Shown here: piece by piece, positions 1-8,315 of the stretch
Layout: the number at the start of each line of letters is the position of its first letter
Position numbering within the stretch: the stretch's first letter is position 1
From: DATGQT01 sp033720695
Lineage (GTDB): Bacteria > Bacteroidota > Rhodothermia > Rhodothermales > Rubricoccaceae
Assembly (NCBI GenBank): GCA_033720695.1
Contig: JAWWCA010000139.1
Coordinates: forward strand, 1 to 9,804
Direction: 5' to 3'
DNA length: 9,804 nt
Position numbers and translations under genes: made by a program
Notes under the pieces: generated by a model
What the model saw: only the letters and a program-made list of their open reading frames with translations
Told to the model about the DNA's origin: nothing
Databases searched by the model: none

Positions 1-340
1 CCCGCTTCTTGAACCACGCCTCCGCATCGATGGTCAGCAGATAGAATTCGCGCAGCCCGCGCGAAGCCAACCGGTCGAGAAGCTCACGAACGAGGCGTCT
101 TCCGAGACCCATGCGACGGTACTCTGGCAGAACGGCCACCGACCGAATCAGCGCCGCGTACTGATACGCTTCGGAGCCACTGCATCCAACCATACGATCA
201 CCGTCGAATGCGACGACGAAGGTCCCGATGTGCTCGCGGATTCCATCCGTGACGAGGCCCTCGTCCGCGATCAGCTTCGTGACCTCCGCGACATCGGGCT
301 CCCTGGCGGGTCGAATATTCAGGTCGGCAATGGTCGTCAT
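1..340 (-). CDS. GNAT N-acetyltransferase, ArsN2-like (3' end cut off by window edge)
   Basis: Reading the minus strand from an ATG at 340-338 gives 113 codons with no stop before the left edge, so the gene is partial. The protein opens with an IRPA(R)xxD stretch (residues 9-16), typical of GNAT N-termini. It carries the acetyl-CoA pyrophosphate-binding motif A, SVAVLPEYRRMGLGRRL (R75-x-x-G78-x-G80), on the usual beta4-alpha3 unit. The tail LLTIDAEAWFKKR (101-113) resembles the LLTxxAxxFFxxxGF segment of ArsN2-type acetyltransferases linked to arsenic resistance, so an amino-group acetyltransferase of that subgroup is likely. The substrate cannot be read from the sequence, and no ars gene lies beside it here. 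It is divergent from the pyrophosphatase gene, with a 97-bp spacer. About 27% of its codons end in A or T, far more than in the neighbouring genes, which suggests recent acquisition. GNAT membership is firm; the ArsN2 assignment is moderate. Confidence 0.85.
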   Translation of the reverse strand, partial: MTTIADLNIRPAREPDVAEVTKLIADEGLVTDGIREHIGTFVVAFDGDRMVGCSGSEAYQYAALIRSVAVLPEYRRMGLGRRLVRELLDRLASRGLREFYLLTIDAEAWFKKR

Positions 341-367
341 GATCGGATCAACACGAGCCTAGCATAC

Positions 368-375
368 TCCGTTTG
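368..375 (+). promoter_or_regulatory. Possible -7 box upstream of the pyrophosphatase gene
   Basis: TCCGTTTG resembles the Bacteroidota -7 consensus TAnnTTTG with one mismatch (C for A). It sits 62 bp before the hppA start, inside the 97-bp divergent spacer 341-437. No TTG-type -33 element is visible at the expected 19-21 bp upstream. The rest of the spacer is C-rich leader with no clear hairpin and no Shine-Dalgarno sequence. This is a weak call. Confidence 0.25.
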
Positions 376-437
376 CTCTCGGGCCCCGAGGCGGAGGCCC
401 GCCGACCCGCAACCCTCTCACCCCTCACCCCTGAATC

Positions 438-2567
<2,130 letters not shown>

Positions 2568-2591
2568 ACGCCCCGACCGGCCTGTGAGTCG

Positions 2592-2624
2592 AAGCGCCCG
2601 GCCCCCGAGAGGGGCCGGGCGCTT
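2592..2624 (+). terminator. Perfect 14-bp hairpin terminator after hppA
   Basis: The arms at 2592-2605 and 2611-2624 are exact reverse complements (AAGCGCCCGGCCCC / GGGGCCGGGCGCTT) around a 5-nt CGAGA loop. The hairpin starts 25 bp after the hppA stop. It ends in TT followed by GATTCG, so there is no real U-tract. The length and perfection of the stem still make it the obvious transcription end between hppA and the cytochrome gene. Confidence 0.82.
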
Positions 2625-2654
2625 GATTCGTATGGGTGCGGCGTCCTTACTTGC
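2623..2654 (+). promoter_or_regulatory. Possible -33/-7 promoter for the cytochrome c gene
   Basis: TTG at 2623-2625 and TTACTTGC at 2647-2654 are 21 bp apart. This resembles the Bacteroidota TTTG-N19-21-TAnnTTTG layout, with a mismatch in the second position of the -7 box. The TTG overlaps the last bases of the preceding hairpin. Transcription would start near 2661, leaving a GC-rich leader of about 60 nt. Confidence 0.3.
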
Positions 2655-2722
2655 GGAGGTGCGGCCGGGCGTGGCCCTGCCGCGCGGTCCGCTCGCGATC
2701 CCTCCCACAGCTTCACCCGACC

Positions 2723-3610
2723 ATGCGCACTGCTCTGAAATGGGCCGGCATCATCGTTGGGGGCCTCCTCGTTCTGCTCCTCCTCATCGGTGGGGTGATG
2801 TACGTCGTCGGGGGCGCCAACCTCAACGAGACCTTCGAGGTCCAGACCGCCGCGCTCGAGATCCCGACCGACTCCGCGTCCATCGCGCGCGGCGCGCACC
2901 TCGCGCGGACGAACGGGTGCACCGACTGCCACGGCCCCGACCTCAGCGGCCAGGTCTTCGCCGACGCCCCGCCGTTCCGCGTGGTCGCGTCGAACCTCAC
3001 CGCCGGGGCGGGCGGCGTCGGCCGCGCCTACACGGCCGAGGACCTCGACCGGGCCATCCGGCACGGCGTCAAGCCGGACGGCCGCCCCGTGATGATCATG
3101 CCCTCCGCGGCCTTTCACCAGATGTCCGACGAGGACGCCGCCGCCCTCATCGCCTACCTCCAGCAGGTCCCGCCTGTCGACAACGAGCTGCCGCCCACGG
3201 AGTTTCGGGTGCCGGGCCGCATCATGGCCGCGGCCCTCCTGGACGCGTCGATGGAGGTACGCACCGAGCCGGCTCGGGCCACGCGCCCGGCCGTGGGTCC
3301 GACGGGGGAGTACGGGGCGTACCTCGCCTCGATCACGTGCGCGTACTGCCACGGAGAGGCCCTCGAAGGGGCGGTGCCGCCCATCCCGGGCTCTCCGAAG
3401 GCGCCGCCGCTCGCCGCCGCCGGGCAGTGGTCATTCGACGAGTTTGTGACGACGCTCCAGACGGGCACGACACCGAGCGGGCGAGCGCTCGACCCGGAGT
3501 TTATGCCGATCGCCTTCACGAGCCAGTTCGACAGCACGGAGTACCGCGCCCTCCACGCCCACCTCCGTCAGCTGAGGGCGCCCCCTTCAACAACGGCCGC
3601 GGGGGGGTGA
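2723..3610 (+). CDS. Membrane-anchored di-haem cytochrome c protein
   Basis: A 295-residue protein with one N-terminal hydrophobic segment (about residues 8-30), probably an uncleaved anchor that leaves the rest in the periplasm. Two class I cytochrome c domains follow. The first has CTDCH at 66-70 and a likely distal Met126 in IMPS; the second has CAYCH at 206-210 and Met261 in EFMPIAF. The first domain ends with DEDAAALIAYLQQVPPV, a standard C-terminal helix. The role is presumably electron transfer to or from a periplasmic partner, but no oxidase or dehydrogenase lies beside it. The ATG at 2723 is preferred over an in-frame ATG 87 bp upstream, because the extension is Arg-rich, not conserved in character, and would spoil the membrane anchor. 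The C-terminal Gly codons lie in a G7 run that abuts the stop. It resembles the subunits seen with alcohol dehydrogenases or c-type mono/di-haem proteins; no specific name is justified. Confidence 0.9.
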   Translation: MRTALKWAGIIVGGLLVLLLLIGGVMYVVGGANLNETFEVQTAALEIPTDSASIARGAHLARTNGCTDCHGPDLSGQVFADAPPFRVVASNLTAGAGGVGRAYTAEDLDRAIRHGVKPDGRPVMIMPSAAFHQMSDEDAAALIAYLQQVPPVDNELPPTEFRVPGRIMAAALLDASMEVRTEPARATRPAVGPTGEYGAYLASITCAYCHGEALEGAVPPIPGSPKAPPLAAAGQWSFDEFVTTLQTGTTPSGRALDPEFMPIAFTSQFDSTEYRALHAHLRQLRAPPSTTAAGG

Positions 3611-3614
3611 GGGG

Positions 3615-3626
3615 CTGGGCGCCCAG
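3615..3626. repeat. 12-bp perfect palindrome just after the cytochrome c stop
   Basis: CTGGGCGCCCAG is self-complementary and begins 4 bp after the stop codon. As RNA it could only form a short 4-bp stem with a 4-nt loop, so it would be a poor terminator. No better terminator hairpin is visible after this gene. Confidence 0.4.
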
Positions 3627-3666
3627 AAGGTGGCGGGTCTCGGTTGGCTCCTCGCGCCCGGGCATC

Positions 3667-3677
3667 GGGGGGGGGGG
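3667..3677. repeat. G11 homopolymer tract in the spacer before the T9SS-substrate gene
   Basis: Eleven consecutive G residues lie in the 192-bp spacer between the cytochrome c gene and the secreted-protein gene. They sit about 60 bp upstream of the candidate -7 box. Such a tract is prone to slippage in replication and to miscalls in sequencing. Confidence 0.85.
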
Positions 3678-3709
3678 AGGACACATGGGGACAACATAAC
3701 GGCTTGTGA

Positions 3710-3729
3710 AATGAGCGCATTTGCTCATT
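3710..3729. promoter_or_regulatory. 20-bp palindrome, candidate operator before the secreted-protein gene
   Basis: The arms AATGAGC (3710-3716) and GCTCATT (3723-3729) are perfect inverted repeats around a 6-bp GCATTT spacer. The size and half-site spacing fit a dimeric helix-turn-helix regulator. It lies in a locally A/T-rich patch and ends 6 bp before the TAGGTTAG box, so it would occupy the -33 to -14 part of that promoter. No regulator gene is adjacent to suggest the binding protein. Confidence 0.45.
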
Positions 3730-3735
3730 CGTCCG

Positions 3736-3743
3736 TAGGTTAG
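3736..3743 (+). promoter_or_regulatory. Candidate -7 box for the secreted-protein gene
   Basis: TAGGTTAG matches TAnnTTTG except for one base and lies 59 bp before the ATG. TTG triplets upstream occur at 12 bp and 29 bp, neither at the standard 19-21 bp. A regulator bound at the overlapping palindrome could therefore be needed for activity. Confidence 0.35.
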
Positions 3744-3802
3744 CGCGGCCGGTCGAGCCGCGCCGCGCCGTCTCGCTCCTCACTCACCGACCCCCTCTCA
3801 CG

Positions 3803-6049
3803 ATGTCTCGAATTTTACCCCTCGCCTTCGCCGCCGCCGTCCTCGTCGCCGGGGGGGTGGAGGTGATGGCCCAGGAGGCGGCGCCGCGCGTGGTCCAGGC
3901 CAGCCGCTACAACACCTCGGAGCCAATCCGGGACCTCCCCATCGTGGAGGGCAACTACCGCTACCTCCCGTACGCCATCCCAAACAAGTTTCACGACTTC
4001 GACCGGCAGCCCGCCCCCGACCGGCCCGCCGACTTCGTGGATCCGGTCCTCGACGAGGGGCAGGCCGCCCGCGGCGGCGGCACCGTGCTCCAGAGCTTCG
4101 AGGGCTACGACGAGGACGACAACGCCGCCGTGGCGCAGGTCGTCGTCCCGCCCGACGCCAACGGTGACGTGGGCCCGAACCACTACCTCCAGTGGGTCAA
4201 CCTCGGCGCGAAGATCTTCGACAAGAGCGGGACCCTCCTCCTCGGTCCGGTCCCCGGCAACTTCTTCTTCACCGGCCTCGGCGGCCGCTGCGAGACCGAG
4301 AACGACGGCGACCCCATCGTGCTTTACGACGAGCTCGCCGACCGATGGGTGGTGATGCAGTTCCAGATCTCGATCGGCGACGACCTCTGCGTGGCCGTCT
4401 CGACCACGCCCGACCCGACCGGCTCGTACCACCAGTACGAGTTCGACTTCCCCGACTTCCCGGACTATCCCAAGCTGGGCGTGTGGCGCGATGCCTACTA
4501 CGCCACCACACGCGTCTTCGCAGGCGGCTACCAGGGGCAGGAGGCGGTCGCGTTCGAGCGGGACGCCATGCTCGTCGGCGATCCGGCGCAGATGGTCGTC
4601 TTCAACATCCCCGGAGGCTCCTCGATCGACGGCTTCATCCCGGTCGACGCCGATACGAACTCTCCGTCCGGCTCGCCCGGCCTCTTCATCGGCGGGCCGC
4701 GGCTCGACCTGCTCCGCATCTACGAGTTCGACGTGAACTGGTCGAACCCGAACGCCTCCACGTTCTCGCTCGCTCGCACGCTCACCCCGGCCTCGTACGA
4801 CGACTCCTTCGGGAACGTCCCGCAGCCCTCGCCGGGCGAGTCGCTCGCGACGCTCTCGTTCACGCTCATGCACCGGGCCCAGTACCGGGACTTCGGGAGC
4901 TACGAGACGATGGTGCTCAACCACAGCGTCGACGCCGGCAGCGACCGCGCGGGCGTCCGGTGGTACGAGCTCCGCGACACCGGCTCGGGCTGGACCATCT
5001 ACCAGCAGGGCACCTTCGCCCCGAACGACGGCCAGGAGCGCTGGATGGGCTCGATCGCCATGAACAGCAACGGCGACATCGCCCTCGGCTACTCCGTCAG
5101 CAGCTCGTCGCAGTTCCCGTCGCTCTACTTCACGGGCCAGACCGCCGACCAGAGCGGGACCGGTGTGATGAACGTGGGTGAGACGCTGATCCACGCCGGC
5201 ACCGGCGCCCAGTTCGGAAGCTTCAGCCGCTGGGGCGACTACAGCATGATGGCGGTCGACCCCTCGGACGACACGTTCTGGTTCACGTCGGAGTACTACC
5301 AGACCACGTCGAGCTTCAACTTCAAGACCCGGATCGCCCAGATCGCGCTGCCGGGCACGGGCACGTGCAACCAGACGCTCGCGGCCACGCTCGACGACTC
5401 CTCCCCGTCGCCGGGCCAGACCGTGATCTTCTCGGTCACCGTCACCAACAACGACCCCGGGGCGGCCTCGGTCGACCTCTGGGTGGACGCGACGGGCCCG
5501 GTCAGCCGCCGGCTCCGCCTCGGCTCGGGCACCGTGCCCGGCAACAGCTCGGTGATGCGCGACGTCCCCCTCCGCATCCCGGCCAATGCGCCGGCGGGCT
5601 CCTACGCCCTCGACCTCAATGTCGGAGACTTCGGGAGCGACGACATCTGCGACACCGTCCCCTTCACGCTCAACGTCTCGGCGCCCCGCCTGAGCGCGGG
5701 CGGTGAGGCCGGCGAGCCGTTCGAGGTGGTCGAGGCTGTGGACCTCTCCGAGACGGCGCCTGCCGCCGCGGCCGAGCAGCCCGCCGGCGCCCGCCTGGTG
5801 GCGGCCTCCCCGAACCCCTTCCGCCTCGCGACGACGATCACGTTCGCGCTGCCGGAAGCGACCGACGTCACGCTCGCCGTCTTCGACATGCTGGGGCGCC
5901 AGGTGGCCGTCCTCCAGGACGGCGTCGTCGAGGCCGGCCAGCACACCGTGGCGCTCGACGCCTCGGGGCTCCCGAGCGGCGCCTACGTCGTCCGCCTCAC
6001 GAGCGCCGACGGGGCCTCGCAGGCCCAGCGGATCTCGCTCCTTCGGTAG
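3803..6049 (+). CDS. Secreted T9SS substrate with uncharacterised core, CARDB-like domain and type A sorting domain
   Basis: A 748-residue exported protein. A Sec signal peptide covers residues 1-23 (short MSR n-region, Ala/Leu/Val core, VMA|Q cleavage). The core at about 95-520 contains GDVGPNHYLQWVN (121-133), GGRCETENDGDP (160-171), LYDELADRW (174-182), CVAVSTTPDPTGSY (196-209) and DYPKLGVW (221-228). This pattern recurs in secreted bacterial proteins of unknown function and looks beta-rich, perhaps a propeller; I cannot assign an activity. Residues 522-627 resemble a CARDB/Ig-like domain (SPGQTVIFSVTVTNNDP). Residues 667-748 form a T9SS type A sorting domain: SPNPF, a xVFDMLGRxV strand, then SGxYxVRL and a final Leu-Arg. 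The protein should cross the outer membrane and be attached to the surface or released. The four cysteines (163, 196, 522, 616) could form two within-domain disulfides. Confidence 0.9.
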   Translation: MSRILPLAFAAAVLVAGGVEVMAQEAAPRVVQASRYNTSEPIRDLPIVEGNYRYLPYAIPNKFHDFDRQPAPDRPADFVDPVLDEGQAARGGGTVLQSFEGYDEDDNAAVAQVVVPPDANGDVGPNHYLQWVNLGAKIFDKSGTLLLGPVPGNFFFTGLGGRCETENDGDPIVLYDELADRWVVMQFQISIGDDLCVAVSTTPDPTGSYHQYEFDFPDFPDYPKLGVWRDAYYATTRVFAGGYQGQEAVAFERDAMLVGDPAQMVVFNIPGGSSIDGFIPVDADTNSPSGSPGLFIGGPRLDLLRIYEFDVNWSNPNASTFSLARTLTPASYDDSFGNVPQPSPGESLATLSFTLMHRAQYRDFGSYETMVLNHSVDAGSDRAGVRWYELRDTGSGWTIYQQGTFAPNDGQERWMGSIAMNSNGDIALGYSVSSSSQFPSLYFTGQTADQSGTGVMNVGETLIHAGTGAQFGSFSRWGDYSMMAVDPSDDTFWFTSEYYQTTSSFNFKTRIAQIALPGTGTCNQTLAATLDDSSPSPGQTVIFSVTVTNNDPGAASVDLWVDATGPVSRRLRLGSGTVPGNSSVMRDVPLRIPANAPAGSYALDLNVGDFGSDDICDTVPFTLNVSAPRLSAGGEAGEPFEVVEAVDLSETAPAAAAEQPAGARLVAASPNPFRLATTITFALPEATDVTLAVFDMLGRQVAVLQDGVVEAGQHTVALDASGLPSGAYVVRLTSADGASQAQRISLLR

Positions 6050-6069
6050 GGGCGTCCCGCCCTGTGCTC

Positions 6070-6104
6070 CGCGCCCCCGCTGGACCCGGTCCGGCGGGGG
6101 CGCG
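6070..6104 (+). terminator. GC-rich hairpin terminator after the T9SS-substrate gene
   Basis: The arms CGCGCCCCCGC (6070-6080) and GCGGGGGCGCG (6094-6104) pair perfectly over 11 bp. The interior adds a T-G wobble and GGAC/GTCC pairing around a CCG loop, giving a stem of about 16 pairs. It begins 21 bp after the stop codon. It is followed by CTCTGT rather than a U-tract, as with the hppA hairpin. Confidence 0.75.
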
Positions 6105-6260
6105 CTCTGTCGGCCGCCCCTGCGGGTCCTCGGCAGGGTCGATGCCCGCAGCCGGGGTGGGGGGATGAGGAACGGCGGGGAGCCGCGACGGGTAGCAACC
6201 GCTGACCCGCGAAACCCCCGCAAAGCCCCGCTGGCGGCCCGCCTCCAGAGGGGGCGTCGG

Positions 6261-6268
6261 TATATTCG
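6261..6268 (+). promoter_or_regulatory. Candidate -7 box for the E2 gene
   Basis: TATATTCG matches TAnnTTTG except for one base and stands out as an A/T island in a very GC-rich 256-bp spacer (6050-6305). It lies 37 bp before the E2 start codon. No TTG is seen at the expected -33 distance. The rest of the spacer holds the preceding terminator and some weak GC-rich inverted repeats. Confidence 0.4.
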
Positions 6269-6305
6269 GTCCCTCCGTTTCCCCTCCGCCGAACCCCCGC
6301 ACGTC

Positions 6306-8174
6306 ATGGCCCGCGTCGACGTCGTCATGCCCAAGATGGGCGAATCCGTCATGGAAGGCACCGTCCTCGAATGGAAGAAGCAGGTCGGCGACGAGGTCGA
6401 GCCCGACGAGACGCTGCTCGAGATCTCGACCGACAAGGTCGACTCCGAGGTGCCCTCGCCCAGCGGCGGACGCCTCGCCGAGATTCTCGTGCAGGAGGGG
6501 GACACCGTCGACGTCGGCACGCCCATCGCCGTGATCGAGACGGACGTCGACGCGCCGGTGGGCGGCGGCGACGGCGGGAGCCCCGTCGAAGAGGCGGCCA
6601 CTCCGCTCGACGTTGAGGAGCCCGCGGCCCTCCAGACGTCGGAGCCCGAGGCCAAGCCGGCGGCCCCCATCGTCCGAACCGAGGACGCGGCCGAGGCGAG
6701 CGCCGCCACCAGCAACGGCTCCGAGGCCCCCTCCGCCGGGGGGGGCGAGCGCGTCGAGGTGGTGATGCCGAAGATGGGGGAGAGCGTGATGGAGGGCACC
6801 GTCCTCACCTGGGCCAAGCAGGTCGGCGACGAAGTCGAGCAGGACGAGACGCTCCTCGAGATCTCGACCGACAAGGTCGACTCCGAGGTGCCCAGCCCCG
6901 CGGCGGGGGTCCTCGTCGAGGTCCTCGTCGAGGAAGGGGAGACGGTCGAGGTGGGGACCCCCATTGCCGTGATCGGCGTCGGGGAGGGGGCGTCTGCCGC
7001 CCCCGCCGCGCCCGCAGCTGCTCCCGAGGCGGCCTCGGCGCCGGCCGGTGAGGCGGCGCCCGACCCGTCGGACGGCAGCTACGGCATGACCGGCGAGACC
7101 CTCGCCGGGGACGGCGCCCCACCCGCCGAGCCCGCCGCGGTGGGCTCGGCCGGGCCGATCCCGCGCCGCAGCGACAGCGGCCGGTTCTACTCCCCGCTCG
7201 TCCGCGCCATCGCCGAGAAGGAGGGGCTCTCGCTCCAGGAGCTGGAGGGCATCCAGGGCTCCGGGGCGGAGGGGCGCGTCACGAAGGGCGACGTGTTCGC
7301 CTACCTCGAAGGGCGGCAGGCGCCGTCGCCGCGGCCCACGCCGTCGCCCGCGCCGTCCCGTCCGCCGGCGCCCCACACGGCGCCGCAGATGCCGCAGTCG
7401 TTGCCGTCGGCGCCGAGCGCGCCGCGCCCTGCGCCCGCCGAGCCGGGTCTGTACGGCGACCGGGTCGAGGTCATCGAGATGGACCGGATGCGGCAGCTCA
7501 TCGCGGAGCACATGCGGCGCTCGAAGGACACGAGCGCGCACGTCACCTCGTTCACCGAGGTCGACATGACGGGCGTCGTCCGCCACCGCGAGCGCCACAA
7601 GGCGGCGTTCCAGGAGCGCGAGGCCGTCAAGCTCACCTTCACGCCCTACTTCGTCCTCGCCGCCGTCGAGCCGCTGCGGGAGCACCCCCTCCTCAACAGC
7701 TCCGTCGAGGGAGCCCGGGTCCTCGTCAAGAAGGACTTCCACGTCGGCATCGCCGTGGCCGTCGGGAAGAAGGGGCTGCTCGTCCCCGTCGTGCGCAACG
7801 CCGGGCAGCAGAACCTCACCGGCCTCGCGCACACCGTGGCCGACCTCGCCGAGCGCGCGCGGACGAAGCAGCTCCAGCCCGACGAGCTCCAGGGCGGCAC
7901 CTTCACGATCACGAACGTCGGCTCCCTCGGGAGCCTCATGGGCACGCCGATCATCAACCAGCCGCAGGTGGCCATCCTCTCGCCCGGGGCCATCGTCAAG
8001 CGGCCGGTCGTGGTGGAGGACCCCGAGATCGGGGACGTCATCGCCGTCCGCCACATGATGTACGTCTCGCTCTCCTACGACCACCGGATCATCGACGGCG
8101 CGATGGCGGCCAGCTTCCTCGCTGCCTATCGCCAGCGGCTCGAAGGCATCCACGCCGACAGCGAGCTGTTCTGA
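6306..8174 (+). CDS. Dihydrolipoamide acyltransferase (E2) of a 2-oxo acid dehydrogenase complex, two lipoyl domains
   Basis: Cytoplasmic E2 core enzyme of 622 residues that transfers the acyl group from its lipoyl arms to CoA. Domain order: lipoyl domain 1 (about 3-78, lipoylated Lys44 in STDKVDSEV), an acidic Ala/Glu linker, lipoyl domain 2 (149-224, Lys190 in the same motif), an Ala/Pro linker, the E1/E3-binding domain (294-335, SPLVRAIAEKEGL...GRVTKGDV), a Pro-rich linker (339-380), and the catalytic domain (384-617) with His593 and Asp597 in YDHRIIDGA. The ATG at 6306 begins the first lipoyl domain directly; the frame is open upstream but runs into the preceding gene and encodes nothing domain-like. 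The family is certain. Whether the substrate is pyruvate, 2-oxoglutarate or branched-chain 2-oxo acids is not resolved, and no E1 or E3 gene is present nearby. Confidence 0.95.
   Translation: MARVDVVMPKMGESVMEGTVLEWKKQVGDEVEPDETLLEISTDKVDSEVPSPSGGRLAEILVQEGDTVDVGTPIAVIETDVDAPVGGGDGGSPVEEAATPLDVEEPAALQTSEPEAKPAAPIVRTEDAAEASAATSNGSEAPSAGGGERVEVVMPKMGESVMEGTVLTWAKQVGDEVEQDETLLEISTDKVDSEVPSPAAGVLVEVLVEEGETVEVGTPIAVIGVGEGASAAPAAPAAAPEAASAPAGEAAPDPSDGSYGMTGETLAGDGAPPAEPAAVGSAGPIPRRSDSGRFYSPLVRAIAEKEGLSLQELEGIQGSGAEGRVTKGDVFAYLEGRQAPSPRPTPSPAPSRPPAPHTAPQMPQSLPSAPSAPRPAPAEPGLYGDRVEVIEMDRMRQLIAEHMRRSKDTSAHVTSFTEVDMTGVVRHRERHKAAFQEREAVKLTFTPYFVLAAVEPLREHPLLNSSVEGARVLVKKDFHVGIAVAVGKKGLLVPVVRNAGQQNLTGLAHTVADLAERARTKQLQPDELQGGTFTITNVGSLGSLMGTPIINQPQVAILSPGAIVKRPVVVEDPEIGDVIAVRHMMYVSLSYDHRIIDGAMAASFLAAYRQRLEGIHADSELF
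6417..6455 (+). repeat. 39-bp perfect direct repeat, copy 1 (lipoyl domain 1)
   Basis: Identical over 39 bp to 6855-6893, starting CTCGAGATCTCGACC and ending GAGGTGCCC. It encodes the strand and turn around the lipoylated lysine (LEISTDKVDSEVP). The two copies are 438 bp apart and in the same reading frame. Confidence 0.9.
6738..6745. repeat. G8 tract inside the inter-lipoyl linker of E2
   Basis: Eight consecutive G residues encode part of the AGGGE linker just before lipoyl domain 2. Gain or loss of one base here would shift the frame ahead of lipoyl domain 2, the binding domain and the catalytic domain. As given, the frame is intact. Confidence 0.6.
6855..6893 (+). repeat. 39-bp perfect direct repeat, copy 2 (lipoyl domain 2)
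   Basis: Second copy of the repeat at 6417-6455, at the lipoylation site of the second lipoyl domain. The flanking parts of the two domains differ at many synonymous sites, for example in the MPKMGESVMEG codons. Confidence 0.9.
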
Positions 8175-8274
8175 GATGGCACGGTGCCGGCGGCGGTGAC
8201 GGGGGCCGAGTTCAGTACGCCGTGGCGAGCCGCGAGGGCCGGGACCGGCCGCAGGTGAAACGGGACGAAGGGGC

Positions 8275-8305
8275 TTGAACGGGCACCGGCTGCGGCCTAC
8301 CTTGC
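8275..8305 (+). promoter_or_regulatory. Bacteroidota-type promoter for the recombinase-like gene
   Basis: TTG at 8275-8277 and TACCTTGC at 8298-8305 are separated by 20 bp, matching the TTTG-N19-21-TAnnTTTG arrangement of Bacteroidota housekeeping promoters. It is the best-formed promoter in the window. Transcription would start about 5-7 bp after the box, close to 8311, so only a few bases would precede the ATG at 8316. The mRNA should be nearly leaderless. The 141-bp spacer before the gene shows only short GC-rich hairpins and no convincing terminator. Confidence 0.55.
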
Positions 8306-8315
8306 GCGCCCCCCG

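Noticed and set aside
361..366. Minus-strand TATGCT as a -10 box for the acetyltransferase gene
   Set aside because: There is no matching -35 or -33 element at the proper distance, and it does not fit the TAnnTTTG form seen elsewhere in the window.
2636..2722. Earlier ATG for the cytochrome c gene
   Set aside because: The added 29 residues are Arg-rich and precede a normal membrane anchor; the candidate promoter also overlaps this stretch.
6118..6151. Overlapping inverted repeats (CCCTGC/GCAGGG and CTGCGGG/CCCGCAG) that could form alternative hairpins
   Set aside because: They lie upstream of the candidate E2 promoter and downstream of a terminator, so they are probably not in a leader. Short GC-only stems are expected by chance at this composition.
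5703..6305. Upstream in-frame extension of the E2 gene into the T9SS-substrate gene
   Set aside because: The extension encodes low-complexity Arg/Ser/Pro sequence and overlaps a real gene. The lipoyl domain begins exactly at the ATG at 6306.
8178..8250. Short hairpins after the E2 stop (GGCAC/GTGCC at 8178-8188; GGCCGG/CCGGCC at 8237-8250)
   Set aside because: Loops of one or two bases and stems of five or six pairs without a T-run are too weak to call a terminator.
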